34,496 nucleotides of DNA. Source: Deltaproteobacteria bacterium. Lineage in GTDB: Bacteria; Desulfobacterota; Desulfobulbia; Desulfobulbales; VMSU01. The position numbers and the translations under genes are program-made. Under the pieces are notes generated by a model. The model saw only the letters and a list, made by a program, of their open reading frames with translations, did not search any database and was not told the origin of the DNA. The stretch lies in the NCBI GenBank assembly GCA_021782655.1, contig JAJXUT010000021.1, forward strand, positions 1 through 34,496. Direction: 5' to 3'. This document shows, one piece after another, positions 8,501 through 16,882 of the stretch. Numbering within the stretch: position 1 is the stretch's first letter; each line of letters opens with the position of its first letter.

Positions 8501-9703
8501 GTTGGCCTGGGCCAGGGCGAAGTGCTCCTCCAGTTCCGGTTGCAGGCCCGCCTCCAGACGGCCCTCCACCCAATAGTCGGCCAGGGCCAGGAAGAGGGAA
8601 TCGAGGCTGGAAAGCGGGTTGGGACGCGGGCCTAGGATGGTCAGCAGGTCGGATTTCGATTCCCGGGCCTTAACCACGGCGTCCAAGATCTGATAGGCAA
8701 ACTGGTGGATGGCCCCGGCCTGCAAGGCCCGGATGCCAGAGAGGATTCGTCCCAGACGGTCGTAACCCTGGCCGGTGTTGAGCAGACAGACCAGGCAGAC
8801 CAGGCCCTCAAAGCCGGTGAAGAAGGCCTGTTCGTTAAGGTTTAAGGTCCTTAGCTTGGCCAGATCGTCCTCGAAGGCGGCCACCGCCTGCCGGTAATCC
8901 CCCCGGATGCCGTGCCACCAGCCCTTGAACCCGTAGGTGGCCAGCCGGTCCTGATGCGCGTCTATCAGGCGTTTGGCCGGTTCGAGCTCGCCTTGCAGCA
9001 GCCGCCCGGAGATCAACAGGTAGAGAAAGGAGTCGTGCCGCTGGATGGGCGGCGGGCCGCTGGCGGCGGGCGGGCCGTGCTCCAGATAGTCCAGGTGCCC
9101 GCCGATGGGGGCAAGCTCGCGGAGGCTGGCTTTTAGTATCTCGTGCAGGGCCAGGAACTGGATATGATCGGGCAGGGTGGCGAACCATTGCGGATCAAAG
9201 GGCTGGTTGCAGATGTCGATGATGGGATGCGGCCCGCTGCCCAATACCCGTTCATAACTAATCAGAAATTGATGAAATTTCTCCAGGTCAGCGGTGTGGA
9301 TGGCGATGCGCAGGTTGCGCACCGCCCGGGGGTGAGTAACCTTGTTGGCCAGGATGGCCTCGGTGGGGGCGGGCAGCTCGGCCAGCACCGCCGAGGCCAG
9401 GGGTTTAAAACGCCGTCCGGCCACCGCCCGGCGGCTGATGGTCTCGACGAGAGCGCGGTCGCACTCGAGCCGGGAGTTGAGCAGGCCGTCGCTTTGCAGC
9501 CGTTCCAGACAGGGCTGGATCTCGCGGGCCAGGTCGGGACGGTTGACCCCAAAATCGATTCCGCTCCGGTAGAGACAACGGATTAGGGTAGAGACCTCCA
9601 CCGGCTCATAGATGATCGAGCACAACTCCAGCACCACCTGGTCGAGACGAGGCAGTCCCTGGCGGGGCCGAGCGGGTGGGGCTATGGAGTGGGCATTCGG
9701 CAT
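5564..9703 (-). CDS. Large SNF2-family DEAD/DEAH-box ATPase (bacterial RapA/SNF2-like)
   Basis: A 1379-residue protein whose C-terminal 450 residues form a complete SNF2 motor. Visible are Walker [12 protein letters not shown] (about residue 945), DEAQAIKN as the Walker B box (about 1040), [23 protein letters not shown] (about 1230), the [22 protein letters not shown] block, and [11 protein letters not shown] (about 1320). The first 900 residues carry no catalytic motif I recognise; part of it (about 200-330) looks like helical, TPR-like repeats, and the segment before the motor resembles the bacterial SNF2-associated region. SNF2 proteins translocate on double-stranded DNA to remodel protein-DNA complexes; bacterial examples act on RNA polymerase recycling, repair or defence. 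No methylase, nuclease or other defence gene sits beside it, so a defence role is not supported here. It is probably first in a three-gene unit with the SH3 and FeoB-associated genes. Confidence 0.9.
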   Translation of the reverse strand: [1379 protein letters not shown]

Positions 9704-9800
9704 GGGCGCCTGGGTTTCTTGGTGGAGGGGGACGAATTGGTAACTATAACCTGAAAGGGCCAGGGCCGAAAACCTTAAATATCATCTCCTCATCGCCTTG

Positions 9801-9830
9801 TTTAGGCCCCGACGGGCCAAGGCCTGGCGG
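9801..9830 (-). terminator. Weak hairpin after sdhB, possible terminator
   Basis: In the 134-base gap between sdhB and the SNF2 gene, GGCCC and GGGCC (9805-9809 and 9814-9818) can pair around a 4-base loop. There is no T-tract on the minus strand, so an intrinsic terminator is not demonstrated. Nothing else stands out in this gap, and no consensus promoter for the SNF2 gene was found. Confidence 0.2.
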
Positions 9831-9837
9831 TGAGGGT

Positions 9838-10584
9838 TTACCGGGCCGACAGGTACTCCCGGTTCATCCGGGCCAGATGACGGAGGGAGAGGCGTTTGGG
9901 GCAGGCGGCCTCGCACTCCCGGTGGTTGCCGCAGGCCCCGAAGCCCTCCCGGTCGGCGGCCGCAACCATGGCCAAGACCCGACGGGCCCGCTCCGGCTGT
10001 CCCTGGGGCAAACAGGCCAGTTGGCTGACCTTGCCGCCCACGAAGAGCATGGCCGAGGCGTGGGGGCAACTGGCCACGCAGGCCCCGCAGCCGATGCAGC
10101 TTGCCGCCGCCAGGGCCTGATCGGCGTCGGGCTGCGGGATGGGGATAACGTTGGCCTCCGGGGCGCCGCCGGTGTCCACCGAGACGTAGCCGCCGGCGGC
10201 CATGATCCGGTCCAAGGCGCTGCGATCCACCACCAGGTCCTTGATTAAGGGAAAGGCCCAGGCCCGGAAGGGTTCGATGACCACCAGCCCGCCGTCGGCA
10301 AGATCGCGCAGGTGGAGCTGACAGAGGGTGGTCTCCGCCTTGGGGCCGTGGGCCAGGCCGTCCACCATCGCCCCGCAGGCGCCGCAGGTACCTTCCCGAC
10401 AGTCGTGGTCAAAGGCGATGGGCTCCTCGCCGTTTAGGGTCAGCCGTTCGTTGACCAGGTCGAGCAGTTCGAGCAGGGAAAGGCTGGTGGCGACCGGGCC
10501 GCTTTGATAGTCGTGAAAGCGGCCCGGTCGATCGGGGCCGGATTGACGCCAGACCCGCAGGGTCAGGTGGATGAGCTTCTCCAT
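9838..10584 (-). CDS. sdhB: Succinate dehydrogenase/fumarate reductase iron-sulfur subunit
   Basis: This 248-residue subunit carries electrons between the flavoprotein and the membrane cytochrome. The [2Fe-2S] cysteines are C62, C67, C70 and C88 (CREGTCGACG...LCQL). The ferredoxin-like half has CIGCGACVASCP (C163, C166, C169, C173) and CGNHRECEAACPK (C218, C224, C228), as needed for the [4Fe-4S] and [3Fe-4S] clusters. I chose ATG at 10584, which overlaps the sdhA stop as TGATG; a TTG codon just upstream at 10587 would add one residue. GGAG lies nine bases before the start. It is last in the fumarase-sdhC-sdhA-sdhB operon. Sequence alone does not settle whether the complex works as succinate dehydrogenase or fumarate reductase. 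Confidence 0.95.
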   Translation of the reverse strand: MEKLIHLTLRVWRQSGPDRPGRFHDYQSGPVATSLSLLELLDLVNERLTLNGEEPIAFDHDCREGTCGACGAMVDGLAHGPKAETTLCQLHLRDLADGGLVVIEPFRAWAFPLIKDLVVDRSALDRIMAAGGYVSVDTGGAPEANVIPIPQPDADQALAAASCIGCGACVASCPHASAMLFVGGKVSQLACLPQGQPERARRVLAMVAAADREGFGACGNHRECEAACPKRLSLRHLARMNREYLSAR

Positions 10585-12500
10585 CAACGGTAGCTCCGTT
10601 GCCCAGGGGTGACCAGGGTGAAGGCGAGCGGCTCCCGGTGCAGGCCTGGGGCTTGGCCCTGGCCCCGGTATTCCCAGGCCGCCACGTAGGCGTACCCCTC
10701 ATCGCGCCGCCGGGGCTCGTGATCCTCGGTGCGACTCTCCTCCCGCAGATGACAGCCGCAGGACTCCCGGCGATGCAGGGCGTCCTGCACTACCAGCTCC
10801 CCGCACTCAAGAAAATCCGCCACCCGCCCGGCCAGCTCCAGCGCCTGGTTGAGATCGACGCCCACGCCCGGCACCATCAGGTTGCCCCAGAATTCCTCCC
10901 GCAGCCGAGGGAGCTTGGCCAGGGCGGCGCGCAATCCCGCCTCGCTCCTGACGATGCCGCAGTGATCCCAAAGCATGAGGCCCAGCTCCCGATGCAGGTC
11001 GGCGGCGGTGCGCGAGCCCCTGATCCTAAGCAGCCGCCCGAGCTGGGCGTTAACCTCCTCCTGGCTCGACCGGAAGGAGTCGTGGCGGGCGTCGATCGGA
11101 TTCGGCCCCGCCTGCGCCAGGTAGGGGCCGAGGGTGTTGGGGAGGATAAAGTAGCCGTCCGCCAGGCCCTGCATCAGGGCGCTCGCCCCCAGGCGGTTGG
11201 CGCCGTGATCCGAAAAGTTGGCCTCGCCCAGCACGAACAGCCCGGAGAGGTTGCTCATCAGGGAGTAATCCACCCACAGGCCGCCCATGCTGTAATGCGC
11301 CGCCGGATAGATGCGCATCGGCTCGTTCGCCGGGTCGTCGCCGGTCAGCCGCTGGTACATGTCGAGCAAGTTGCCGTACTTGCGGCGGATCGCCGTCAGG
11401 CCCTGGGCGCGGATGGCGTCTTCAAGGTCGAGATAGACCGTCCGGCCGCCGTCTATCCCTAGGCCTAGGTCGCACTGCTCCTTGATCTGACGGGAGGCCA
11501 CGTCCCTGGGCACCAGGTTGCCGAAGGCGGGATAGCGCGCCTCCAGGAAGTAGTCGCGTGCGTCTTCCGGGATGTCTGGCGCCCGCCGCCGATCGCCCGC
11601 CGCCTTGGGCACCCAGACCCGGCCGTCGTTGCGCAGGCTCTCGCTCATCAGGGTGAGTTTAGACTGCTGGCTGCCCTGAGCCGGGAGACAGGTGGGGTGA
11701 ATCTGGACGAAACAGGGGTTGGCGAACCAGGCCCCCCGGCGGTAGGCCCGCCAGAGGGCGGTGACGTTGCCCGACCGGGCGTTGGTGGACAGGCAGTAGA
11801 GGTTGGCATAGCCGCCGGTGGCCAGCACCACCGCGTCCCCGGCATGGGCCTCGACTTGGCCGCTCAGCAGGTGCCTGACCACGATACCCCGGACCCGGTT
11901 ATCCACCACCACCAGGTCCAGCATCTCCGTCCGGGGGTGGAGGGAGAGCCGTCCGCCCGCCGTCTGGCGCAGCAGCGCCCCGTAGGAACCCAGGAGCAGT
12001 TGCTGGCCGGTCTGGCCCTTGGTGTAGAAGGTGCGGGACACCTGGGCCCCGCCGAAGGAACGATTGGCCAGGTAGCCTCCGTATTCCCTGGTAAAAGGAA
12101 TTCCCTGGGCCACGCAGTGGTCGATAATGGCGTTGCTGAGCTGGGCCAGACGATAGACGTTGGCCTCCCGGGCCCGGAAGTCGCCGCCCTTGATGGTATC
12201 ATGGAAGAGCCTGAAGACCGAGTCCCCGTCGTTTTTGTAGTTCTTGGCGGCGTTAATCCCACCCTGGGCCGCGACGCTATGGGCCCGGCGAGGGCTATCT
12301 TGCAGACAGAACACCTTGACCCGGTAGCCCTGTTCCGCCAGGGTGGCGGCGGCGGAACTTCCGGCCAGGCCGGTGCCCACCACCAGGATGGTGCGCTTGG
12401 CCCGGTTGGCCGGGGAGAGCAGGGGGCTGGTCTCCTGAAACCGGGCCCAGATCTCGGGCAGGGGGGCGTTGGGGAGGCCGGCGTTGGGCATGGTGGTCAT
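10584..12500 (-). CDS. sdhA: Succinate dehydrogenase/fumarate reductase flavoprotein subunit
   Basis: This 638-residue catalytic subunit interconverts succinate and fumarate. It shows the N-terminal FAD fold ([20 protein letters not shown]), the region with the FAD-linking histidine ([10 protein letters not shown]), the substrate-side IHPTCLP block, and the [18 protein letters not shown] motif near the C-terminal FAD contact. The open frame continues to 12953, but that extension is the out-of-frame shadow of sdhC; the first ATG matching the family is at 12500, five bases after the sdhC stop (another ATG at 12491 is possible). No strong Shine-Dalgarno sequence is seen, so translation is probably coupled to sdhC. 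The C-terminal part includes [20 protein letters not shown], usual for the class. Confidence 0.95.
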   Translation of the reverse strand: MTTMPNAGLPNAPLPEIWARFQETSPLLSPANRAKRTILVVGTGLAGSSAAATLAEQGYRVKVFCLQDSPRRAHSVAAQGGINAAKNYKNDGDSVFRLFHDTIKGGDFRAREANVYRLAQLSNAIIDHCVAQGIPFTREYGGYLANRSFGGAQVSRTFYTKGQTGQQLLLGSYGALLRQTAGGRLSLHPRTEMLDLVVVDNRVRGIVVRHLLSGQVEAHAGDAVVLATGGYANLYCLSTNARSGNVTALWRAYRRGAWFANPCFVQIHPTCLPAQGSQQSKLTLMSESLRNDGRVWVPKAAGDRRRAPDIPEDARDYFLEARYPAFGNLVPRDVASRQIKEQCDLGLGIDGGRTVYLDLEDAIRAQGLTAIRRKYGNLLDMYQRLTGDDPANEPMRIYPAAHYSMGGLWVDYSLMSNLSGLFVLGEANFSDHGANRLGASALMQGLADGYFILPNTLGPYLAQAGPNPIDARHDSFRSSQEEVNAQLGRLLRIRGSRTAADLHRELGLMLWDHCGIVRSEAGLRAALAKLPRLREEFWGNLMVPGVGVDLNQALELAGRVADFLECGELVVQDALHRRESCGCHLREESRTEDHEPRRRDEGYAYVAAWEYRGQGQAPGLHREPLAFTLVTPGQRSYR

Positions 12501-12505
12501 GGCGG

Positions 12506-13192
12506 TCAGCGCAAAAAACCTGGCCAAAGGAGGACGGAGAGCGGAATCAGCGCCAAGCCCATGCCGATGGCTAAACTGACGATCGCCGCTATCCGGCGCA
12601 GGGCCTGGTCGTGGCGGGGGCTGTGGAGCCCCAGGGTCTGAAACAGGCTCCACAGCCCGTGGCTCAGATGCGAGGTCAGGGCGGCAAGCCCCAGGAGGTA
12701 GAAGGCCACCGTGCCCGGATGGGAAAAAAGCTGGAGGATAAGCTCGGGGCTGGGGCCTGCCGGACGGCGGAAGACCGGAACATGCGCCGCCAGGAATAGT
12801 AGGATGAGGGGGCCGGAGATGGGCATCAGGCGGGAGGAGAGGCTGGCGGCCCGGATGGCCTTCACGCGGTAGGGCAGGGGCCGGCTTTGCAGGTTGTGCA
12901 GGGTAAGCATGGTCCCGGTGACGACATGGGTGGCCGCCAACAGCAGCAGGCACAACTCCATGGCCTGGAGCAGGGGCCCCAGGCCATGCAGATGGCGGGC
13001 GTAGGCCAAAAAGGCGGCCCGGCCCAGATAGGCGGCGGCGTTACCCAAGAGGTGCAAAAGCACGAACATGGTCAGTCCGGCCCCGCTTGCCGCCATCAGG
13101 GCCTGGCTAACGACCGTCGAGGCGAACGGGAGGCGGACGGGCCTTGCCCGGCCTTCCATCTGCCGGCCCTGTCCCGCCTCTGGTTCAGCCAT
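12506..13192 (-). CDS. sdhC: Succinate dehydrogenase/fumarate reductase cytochrome b subunit (single-polypeptide anchor, SdhC b558 family)
   Basis: A 228-residue integral membrane protein with about five hydrophobic helices (around residues 30-55, 78-100, 125-145, 165-188 and 200-222). Several histidines lie in or near the helices ([31 protein letters not shown]), suited to heme b ligation. One subunit of this kind, in the order C-A-B, is typical of type B enzymes such as those of Bacillus subtilis and Wolinella, rather than the SdhC plus SdhD pair of E. coli. It anchors the SdhAB dimer and passes electrons to or from the quinone pool. The ATG at 13192 overlaps the 3' end of the fumarase gene by eight bases. 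Confidence 0.9.
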   Translation of the reverse strand: MAEPEAGQGRQMEGRARPVRLPFASTVVSQALMAASGAGLTMFVLLHLLGNAAAYLGRAAFLAYARHLHGLGPLLQAMELCLLLLAATHVVTGTMLTLHNLQSRPLPYRVKAIRAASLSSRLMPISGPLILLFLAAHVPVFRRPAGPSPELILQLFSHPGTVAFYLLGLAALTSHLSHGLWSLFQTLGLHSPRHDQALRRIAAIVSLAIGMGLALIPLSVLLWPGFLR

Positions 13193-14807
13193 CGGCGGCC
13201 CGTTGCCTGATCAGATCAAACAGCTCGTGGCCCTGATGGTCGCAGACCACGAAGGCCGGAAAGTCGCGCACCTGGATGCGGCGCACCGCCTCCATGCCCA
13301 ATTCGGGAAAGTCGATGACCTCGACGGCGGTGATGTGGTTGGCGGCCAGGGCCGCCGCCGGGCCGCCGATGGTGCCCAGGTAGAAGCCCCCGTGCCGGTG
13401 GCAGGATTGAGTCACCTGCGGGGAACGGTTGCCCTTGGCCAGCATGACCAGCGAGCCGCCTTGGGCCTGGAAGGACTCGACGTAGCTGTCCATGCGGCCG
13501 GCGGTGGTGGGCCCGAAACTGCCCGAGACCAGGCCCGGGGGCGTCTTGGCCGGGCCGGCGTAGTACACCGGATGACGCTTGAGATAGTCGGGCAAGGCCT
13601 GGCCGGCCTCGACCCTGGCTTGGATGCGGGCGTGGGCCAGGTCACGGGCCACCACCAGGGGGCCGTTTAGGTGAACCAGTGCCCCCACCGGACAGGCGGC
13701 GAGCTGACGGAGTATCTCGGGCATGGGCCGGTTTAAGTCGATGAGCACCGGCGACTTGCCGAGCACCCGCAAGGGGGACGGACAGACGGGCGGGCTTATG
13801 GCTAGCGATTCCATGAAGATGCCGTCCGCGGTGATCTTGGCCTTTAGGTTGCGGTGGGCGCTGCAACTCACCCCCAGGCCCACCGGGCAGGAGGCGGCGT
13901 GCCGGGGCAGGCGGATGACCCGGGCGTCAAGGGCCAGGTGCCGGCCCCCGAACTGGGCCCCAAGCCCGGTCGCCTGGGCTATTTCCAGCAGGCGGCCCTC
14001 CCATTCGGGGTCGCGGAAGGCCCGGCCCGCGCGGTCGCCCGAGGTGGGCAGTCCGTCGTAATAGCCGGCGCTGGCCAGCTTCACCGTCTTTAGTGTCTCC
14101 TCCGCCGACAGGCCCCCGATCACCAGGGCCAGGTGATAGGGGGGGCAGGCGGCGGTGCCCAGAAGGGGGAGCTTCTCCTCGCAGAAGGCAAGCAGTTTTT
14201 TCTCGTTGAGCAGCGATTTAGTCTCCTGAAACAGGAAGGTCTTGTTGGCCGAGCCGCCGCCCTTGGCCATAAACAGGAAGTGATACTCGTCGCCGGGGCA
14301 GGCGGCGATTTCGATTACGGCCGGCAGGTTGCAGCCGGTGTTGACCTCCTCGAACATGGAAAGGGCGGCCATCTGCGAGTAGCGCAGATTCTCGTTGATG
14401 TAGGCGTCAAAGATGCCGTGCGAGAGATATTCGGCGTCGTTGGCCCGCGTCCACACCTGCTCACCCTTATGGGCCAGAACGATGGCGGTGCCGGTGTCCT
14501 GGCAGAGAGGCAGCACCTGCCGGGCGGCAACCGAGGCGTTTTCGAGCAGGGCGGCGGCCACGTATCGGTCGTTGTCCGTGGCCGCCGGGTCGTCGAGGAT
14601 GGCGACCAATTGCGCCAGATGGCCGGGCCGCAAGAAAAAGGCCAACTGGCGCATGGCCTCCCTAGCCAGTAAGCGCAGGCCCTCGGGTTCGACCATGAGC
14701 AGCCGGCATCCCGCAGCCGCGGACACCGTTACCTGGTCGCGGCTTAGAAGCTGGTAAGGGGTGGCGTCATCCGCCAGTGGGAACCTAAGGTGAGGAAAGA
14801 ATGGCAT
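13185..14807 (-). CDS. fum: Fumarate hydratase class I (iron-sulfur, alpha and beta parts in one chain)
   Basis: A 540-residue class I fumarase that interconverts fumarate and malate with an oxygen-sensitive [4Fe-4S] cluster. Family cysteines are seen at C102 ([10 protein letters not shown]), in the [15 protein letters not shown] block and in GVSCSAHRN. The C-terminal half (from about residue 350) is the beta domain, with [13 protein letters not shown] and the end motif [16 protein letters not shown]. Many anaerobes split these parts into two genes; here they form one chain as in E. coli FumA and FumB. It leads the operon with sdhCAB and overlaps sdhC by eight bases, so it would act directly on the product of the next enzyme. 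No clear Shine-Dalgarno sequence is seen before the ATG at 14807, which is unusual for a first gene. Gene symbol assigned at family level. Confidence 0.95.
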   Translation of the reverse strand: MPFFPHLRFPLADDATPYQLLSRDQVTVSAAAGCRLLMVEPEGLRLLAREAMRQLAFFLRPGHLAQLVAILDDPAATDNDRYVAAALLENASVAARQVLPLCQDTGTAIVLAHKGEQVWTRANDAEYLSHGIFDAYINENLRYSQMAALSMFEEVNTGCNLPAVIEIAACPGDEYHFLFMAKGGGSANKTFLFQETKSLLNEKKLLAFCEEKLPLLGTAACPPYHLALVIGGLSAEETLKTVKLASAGYYDGLPTSGDRAGRAFRDPEWEGRLLEIAQATGLGAQFGGRHLALDARVIRLPRHAASCPVGLGVSCSAHRNLKAKITADGIFMESLAISPPVCPSPLRVLGKSPVLIDLNRPMPEILRQLAACPVGALVHLNGPLVVARDLAHARIQARVEAGQALPDYLKRHPVYYAGPAKTPPGLVSGSFGPTTAGRMDSYVESFQAQGGSLVMLAKGNRSPQVTQSCHRHGGFYLGTIGGPAAALAANHITAVEVIDFPELGMEAVRRIQVRDFPAFVVCDHQGHELFDLIRQRAADG

Positions 14808-14830
14808 CGCTTGCGGCCAGGGAGCGGCTT

Positions 14831-14912
14831 AAAGTTTGATGGCGTCGCCAAAAGGCCGATCTACTGCGTTCTGCTTAGCCATCGGCTACCTTTTGGCGAG
14901 ATCATCAAGTTT
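14831..14912. repeat. 82-bp imperfect palindromic element at the PHP 3' end / fumarase upstream region
   Basis: Two 20-base arms (14836-14855 and 14889-14908) are reverse complements except at three positions. An inner pair, GCCGAT (14855-14860) and ATCGGC (14881-14886), flanks a 20-base loop. The whole can form a long hairpin or cruciform. The right arm overlaps the final codons and stop of the PHP gene. From memory, related palindromic repeats with a core like CTACTGCGTT occur in many deltaproteobacterial genomes; this was not checked. No second copy was noticed in this window. Confidence 0.7.
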
Positions 14913-15551
14913 GCTCGCCACCAGTTCCGCCATGTGGCGGCGGATGGCGGCGTAATCGTCCTCGGACAGCCCGGCGCCCAAGGCCACCACCCGGGCCCGT
15001 TCCGGGGTCAAAAAGTCGCCGGGGCCGTGGGCGTCGGCGTTGACCGCAAGTTTCGCCCCCCCCTTGATCGCCAGCCGCGCCACGTGACCGTTGGTCAGCG
15101 AGTGGCCCTTGCGGCCCGACAGCTCAAGGAGCACCCCTCTGTCAACGGCGATCCTGACCTCCTCCTCGCTTATGAAACCGGGGTGGGCCAGGATATCCAC
15201 CCCCGCCTCGAGGGCGGCCCGGTTGGTGCCCGGCGCCACCGGCTCGACCACCGTCTCGCCATGCCCCACCACCACCATCGCCCCCAGCCGGCGGGCGGCG
15301 ATGGTCAACTCGGCGAACATCCCGGGCGGCACGTGGGTGAGTTCGATGCCAGGGATGAGCCGGGTGCGGGAGTGGCGGTTCAAATCGACGGCGGCCCTAA
15401 CCAGGCGGGGCACGATGAAGTCAAGATTCGAGGAGTCGGCGTGGTCGGTGATGGCCACCGCCTGGTAACCTAAGACCTCGACCCGGCGCAGATGCTCGGC
15501 CGGCACCAGTTCCCCGTCACTAAACAGGCTGTGGGTGTGTAGATCAATCAT
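14886..15551 (-). CDS. PHP-domain phosphoesterase (histidinol phosphatase-like)
   Basis: A 221-residue PHP-domain protein. Metal-binding motifs are HTH at residues 5-7, TDHAD at 35-39, VVVGHGE, ILAHPGF, and NADAHGPGDF toward the end; together they make the trinuclear metal site of PHP phosphoesterases. The substrate is not evident; relatives are annotated as histidinol-phosphatase domain proteins, and no histidine biosynthesis gene is nearby. The start ATG at 15551 overlaps the miaB stop (ATGA), and a frame continuing to 15758 is only a shadow of miaB. It is last in the purB operon. The last seven codons (LDDLAKR and the stop) lie in the palindromic element at 14831-14912, so the C-terminus may have been reshaped by insertion of that element. 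Confidence 0.88.
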   Translation of the reverse strand: MIDLHTHSLFSDGELVPAEHLRRVEVLGYQAVAITDHADSSNLDFIVPRLVRAAVDLNRHSRTRLIPGIELTHVPPGMFAELTIAARRLGAMVVVGHGETVVEPVAPGTNRAALEAGVDILAHPGFISEEEVRIAVDRGVLLELSGRKGHSLTNGHVARLAIKGGAKLAVNADAHGPGDFLTPERARVVALGAGLSEDDYAAIRRHMAELVASKLDDLAKR

Positions 15552-16882
15552 GGAAGTTCCCCCCTTAGTGAATGCTGACCGGCCCCGGTGATGCGGATAT
15601 CGAGCAGATCGCCGGCGGCCAGGGTAACGGGTGCGACGAAATGCACCAGGTGGCTGGAGCCTGTCCGGCCTTGCCACTGCCCGGCCTGACCGCCGGACGA
15701 GGCGCCCTCGACCATCACCCGCTCGGTACGGCCCAAAAATTCCTGGTTGCGCTCCCAAGCCATCCGGTCGATCAGCCCCTGCAGGATTGAAAGCCGCCGA
15801 GACTTTACCTCCTCCGCCACCTTGTCCGCAAATCCGGCGGCCTTGGCCTGGGGGCGGTCGGAATACTTGAAGGAGAAGGCCCCGTGGTAACGCACCTCCG
15901 TAACCAACTGGCAGGTAAGGTCGAAGTCCGCCTCCGTCTCGCCAGGGAAGCCCACGATGAGGTCAGTGGTGATGGCGATGCCGGGCCGGTGGCCCCGCAA
16001 CTCGGCAATCAGTTCCAAATATCGCTCCCGGGTGTATCTGCGGTTCATCCGGGCCAGCACCCGGTTGGAGCCGGACTGTACCGGCAGATGGAAGTGCGGG
16101 CAGAGCACCGGCAGTTCGGCGAAGGCCAGGAGCAACTCGGCGGTCAGGTCCTGGGGATTGGAGGTGGTGAAACGCAGACGCTCAAGTCCGGGCAGTCCCG
16201 CCACCGCTCGGAGCAACTCGGCGAAGGTGCGCCTTTCCGCCTCCTTGGTCTTGCGCCCGTAAGAGTTGACGTTCTGGCCCAGGAGGGTGAGCTCCTTTAC
16301 CCCCTGCTCCACGAGCGTCCTGGCCTCGGTCACTACCTGATCGAAGTCGCGGCTGATCTCCCGGCCCCGGGTGTAGGGCACCACGCAGTAGGTGCAGAAG
16401 TTGTCGCAGCCCTGCATGATGGTGATAAAACGCTTATGCGACGGGCCGCTCCCTGGTTGGGGAGCCAGGGGGGGGATAACAAAGGACGATGACTGATCGA
16501 CGGCCACCAGCCGCCGTCCCCGAGCGGCCTCGGCGAGCAGGGCGGGCAACTGATAGATATTCTGGGGGCCGATCACCAGGCTTACATGGGGCAGGCGGCG
16601 GAGCAGGGCCTGTCCCTCCTGCTGGGCCAGACAGCCGACCACCCCGATGATCAGGTTGCGACTGCGTTGACGTTTCTCGGCCCGCAACTGACCGAGAAGG
16701 GAGATGGCCTTATGTGCCGCCTTTTCCCGGATACTACAAGTGTTGACCAGCACGATGTTGGCTTCGTTCATCTCCAGACAGGGCCGGGCGTCCTCGGAGA
16801 GCAACTGGGCCATGATCTCCGAGTCGCGTTCGTTCATCTGGCAACCGAAGGTCTCAATGTGGAAGGAAGGCCTAGTGCTCAT
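15548..16882 (-). CDS. miaB: tRNA-2-methylthio-N6-dimethylallyladenosine synthase MiaB
   Basis: A radical SAM methylthiotransferase that adds the 2-methylthio group to i6A37 of tRNA. It has an N-terminal UPF0004 domain with three cluster cysteines (C14 in TFGCQMNERDSE, C49 in NTCSIREKA, C84 in GCLAQQEG), the radical SAM CX3CX2C motif (CDNFCTYC; C159, C163, C166) and a C-terminal TRAM domain (about 370-440). FGCQMN and QNVNSYG distinguish it from MtaB and RimO. MiaA, which makes its substrate, is encoded about 4 kb upstream. I chose ATG at 16882 (444 residues); a TTG at 16897 would add five. It overlaps the DUF4911 gene by 11 bases and the PHP gene by four, so translation is coupled. Confidence 0.96.
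   Translation of the reverse strand: MSTRPSFHIETFGCQMNERDSEIMAQLLSEDARPCLEMNEANIVLVNTCSIREKAAHKAISLLGQLRAEKRQRSRNLIIGVVGCLAQQEGQALLRRLPHVSLVIGPQNIYQLPALLAEAARGRRLVAVDQSSSFVIPPLAPQPGSGPSHKRFITIMQGCDNFCTYCVVPYTRGREISRDFDQVVTEARTLVEQGVKELTLLGQNVNSYGRKTKEAERRTFAELLRAVAGLPGLERLRFTTSNPQDLTAELLLAFAELPVLCPHFHLPVQSGSNRVLARMNRRYTRERYLELIAELRGHRPGIAITTDLIVGFPGETEADFDLTCQLVTEVRYHGAFSFKYSDRPQAKAAGFADKVAEEVKSRRLSILQGLIDRMAWERNQEFLGRTERVMVEGASSGGQAGQWQGRTGSSHLVHFVAPVTLAAGDLLDIRITGAGQHSLRGELP

Noticed and set aside
5564-9703. SNF2 gene as part of a phage-defence island
   Set aside because: No methyltransferase, nuclease, phospholipase D or other defence partner is nearby; neighbours are housekeeping or envelope genes.
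11697-12641. 314-codon plus-strand open frame opposite sdhA
   Set aside because: Gly/Val/Gln-rich antisense shadow of a GC-rich gene; no recognisable domain or ribosome binding site.
12501-12953. N-terminal extension of the sdhA reading frame (151 extra codons)
   Set aside because: It overlaps sdhC in another frame, is rich in Pro/Arg/His as typical shadow translation, and family similarity begins at the ATG at 12500.
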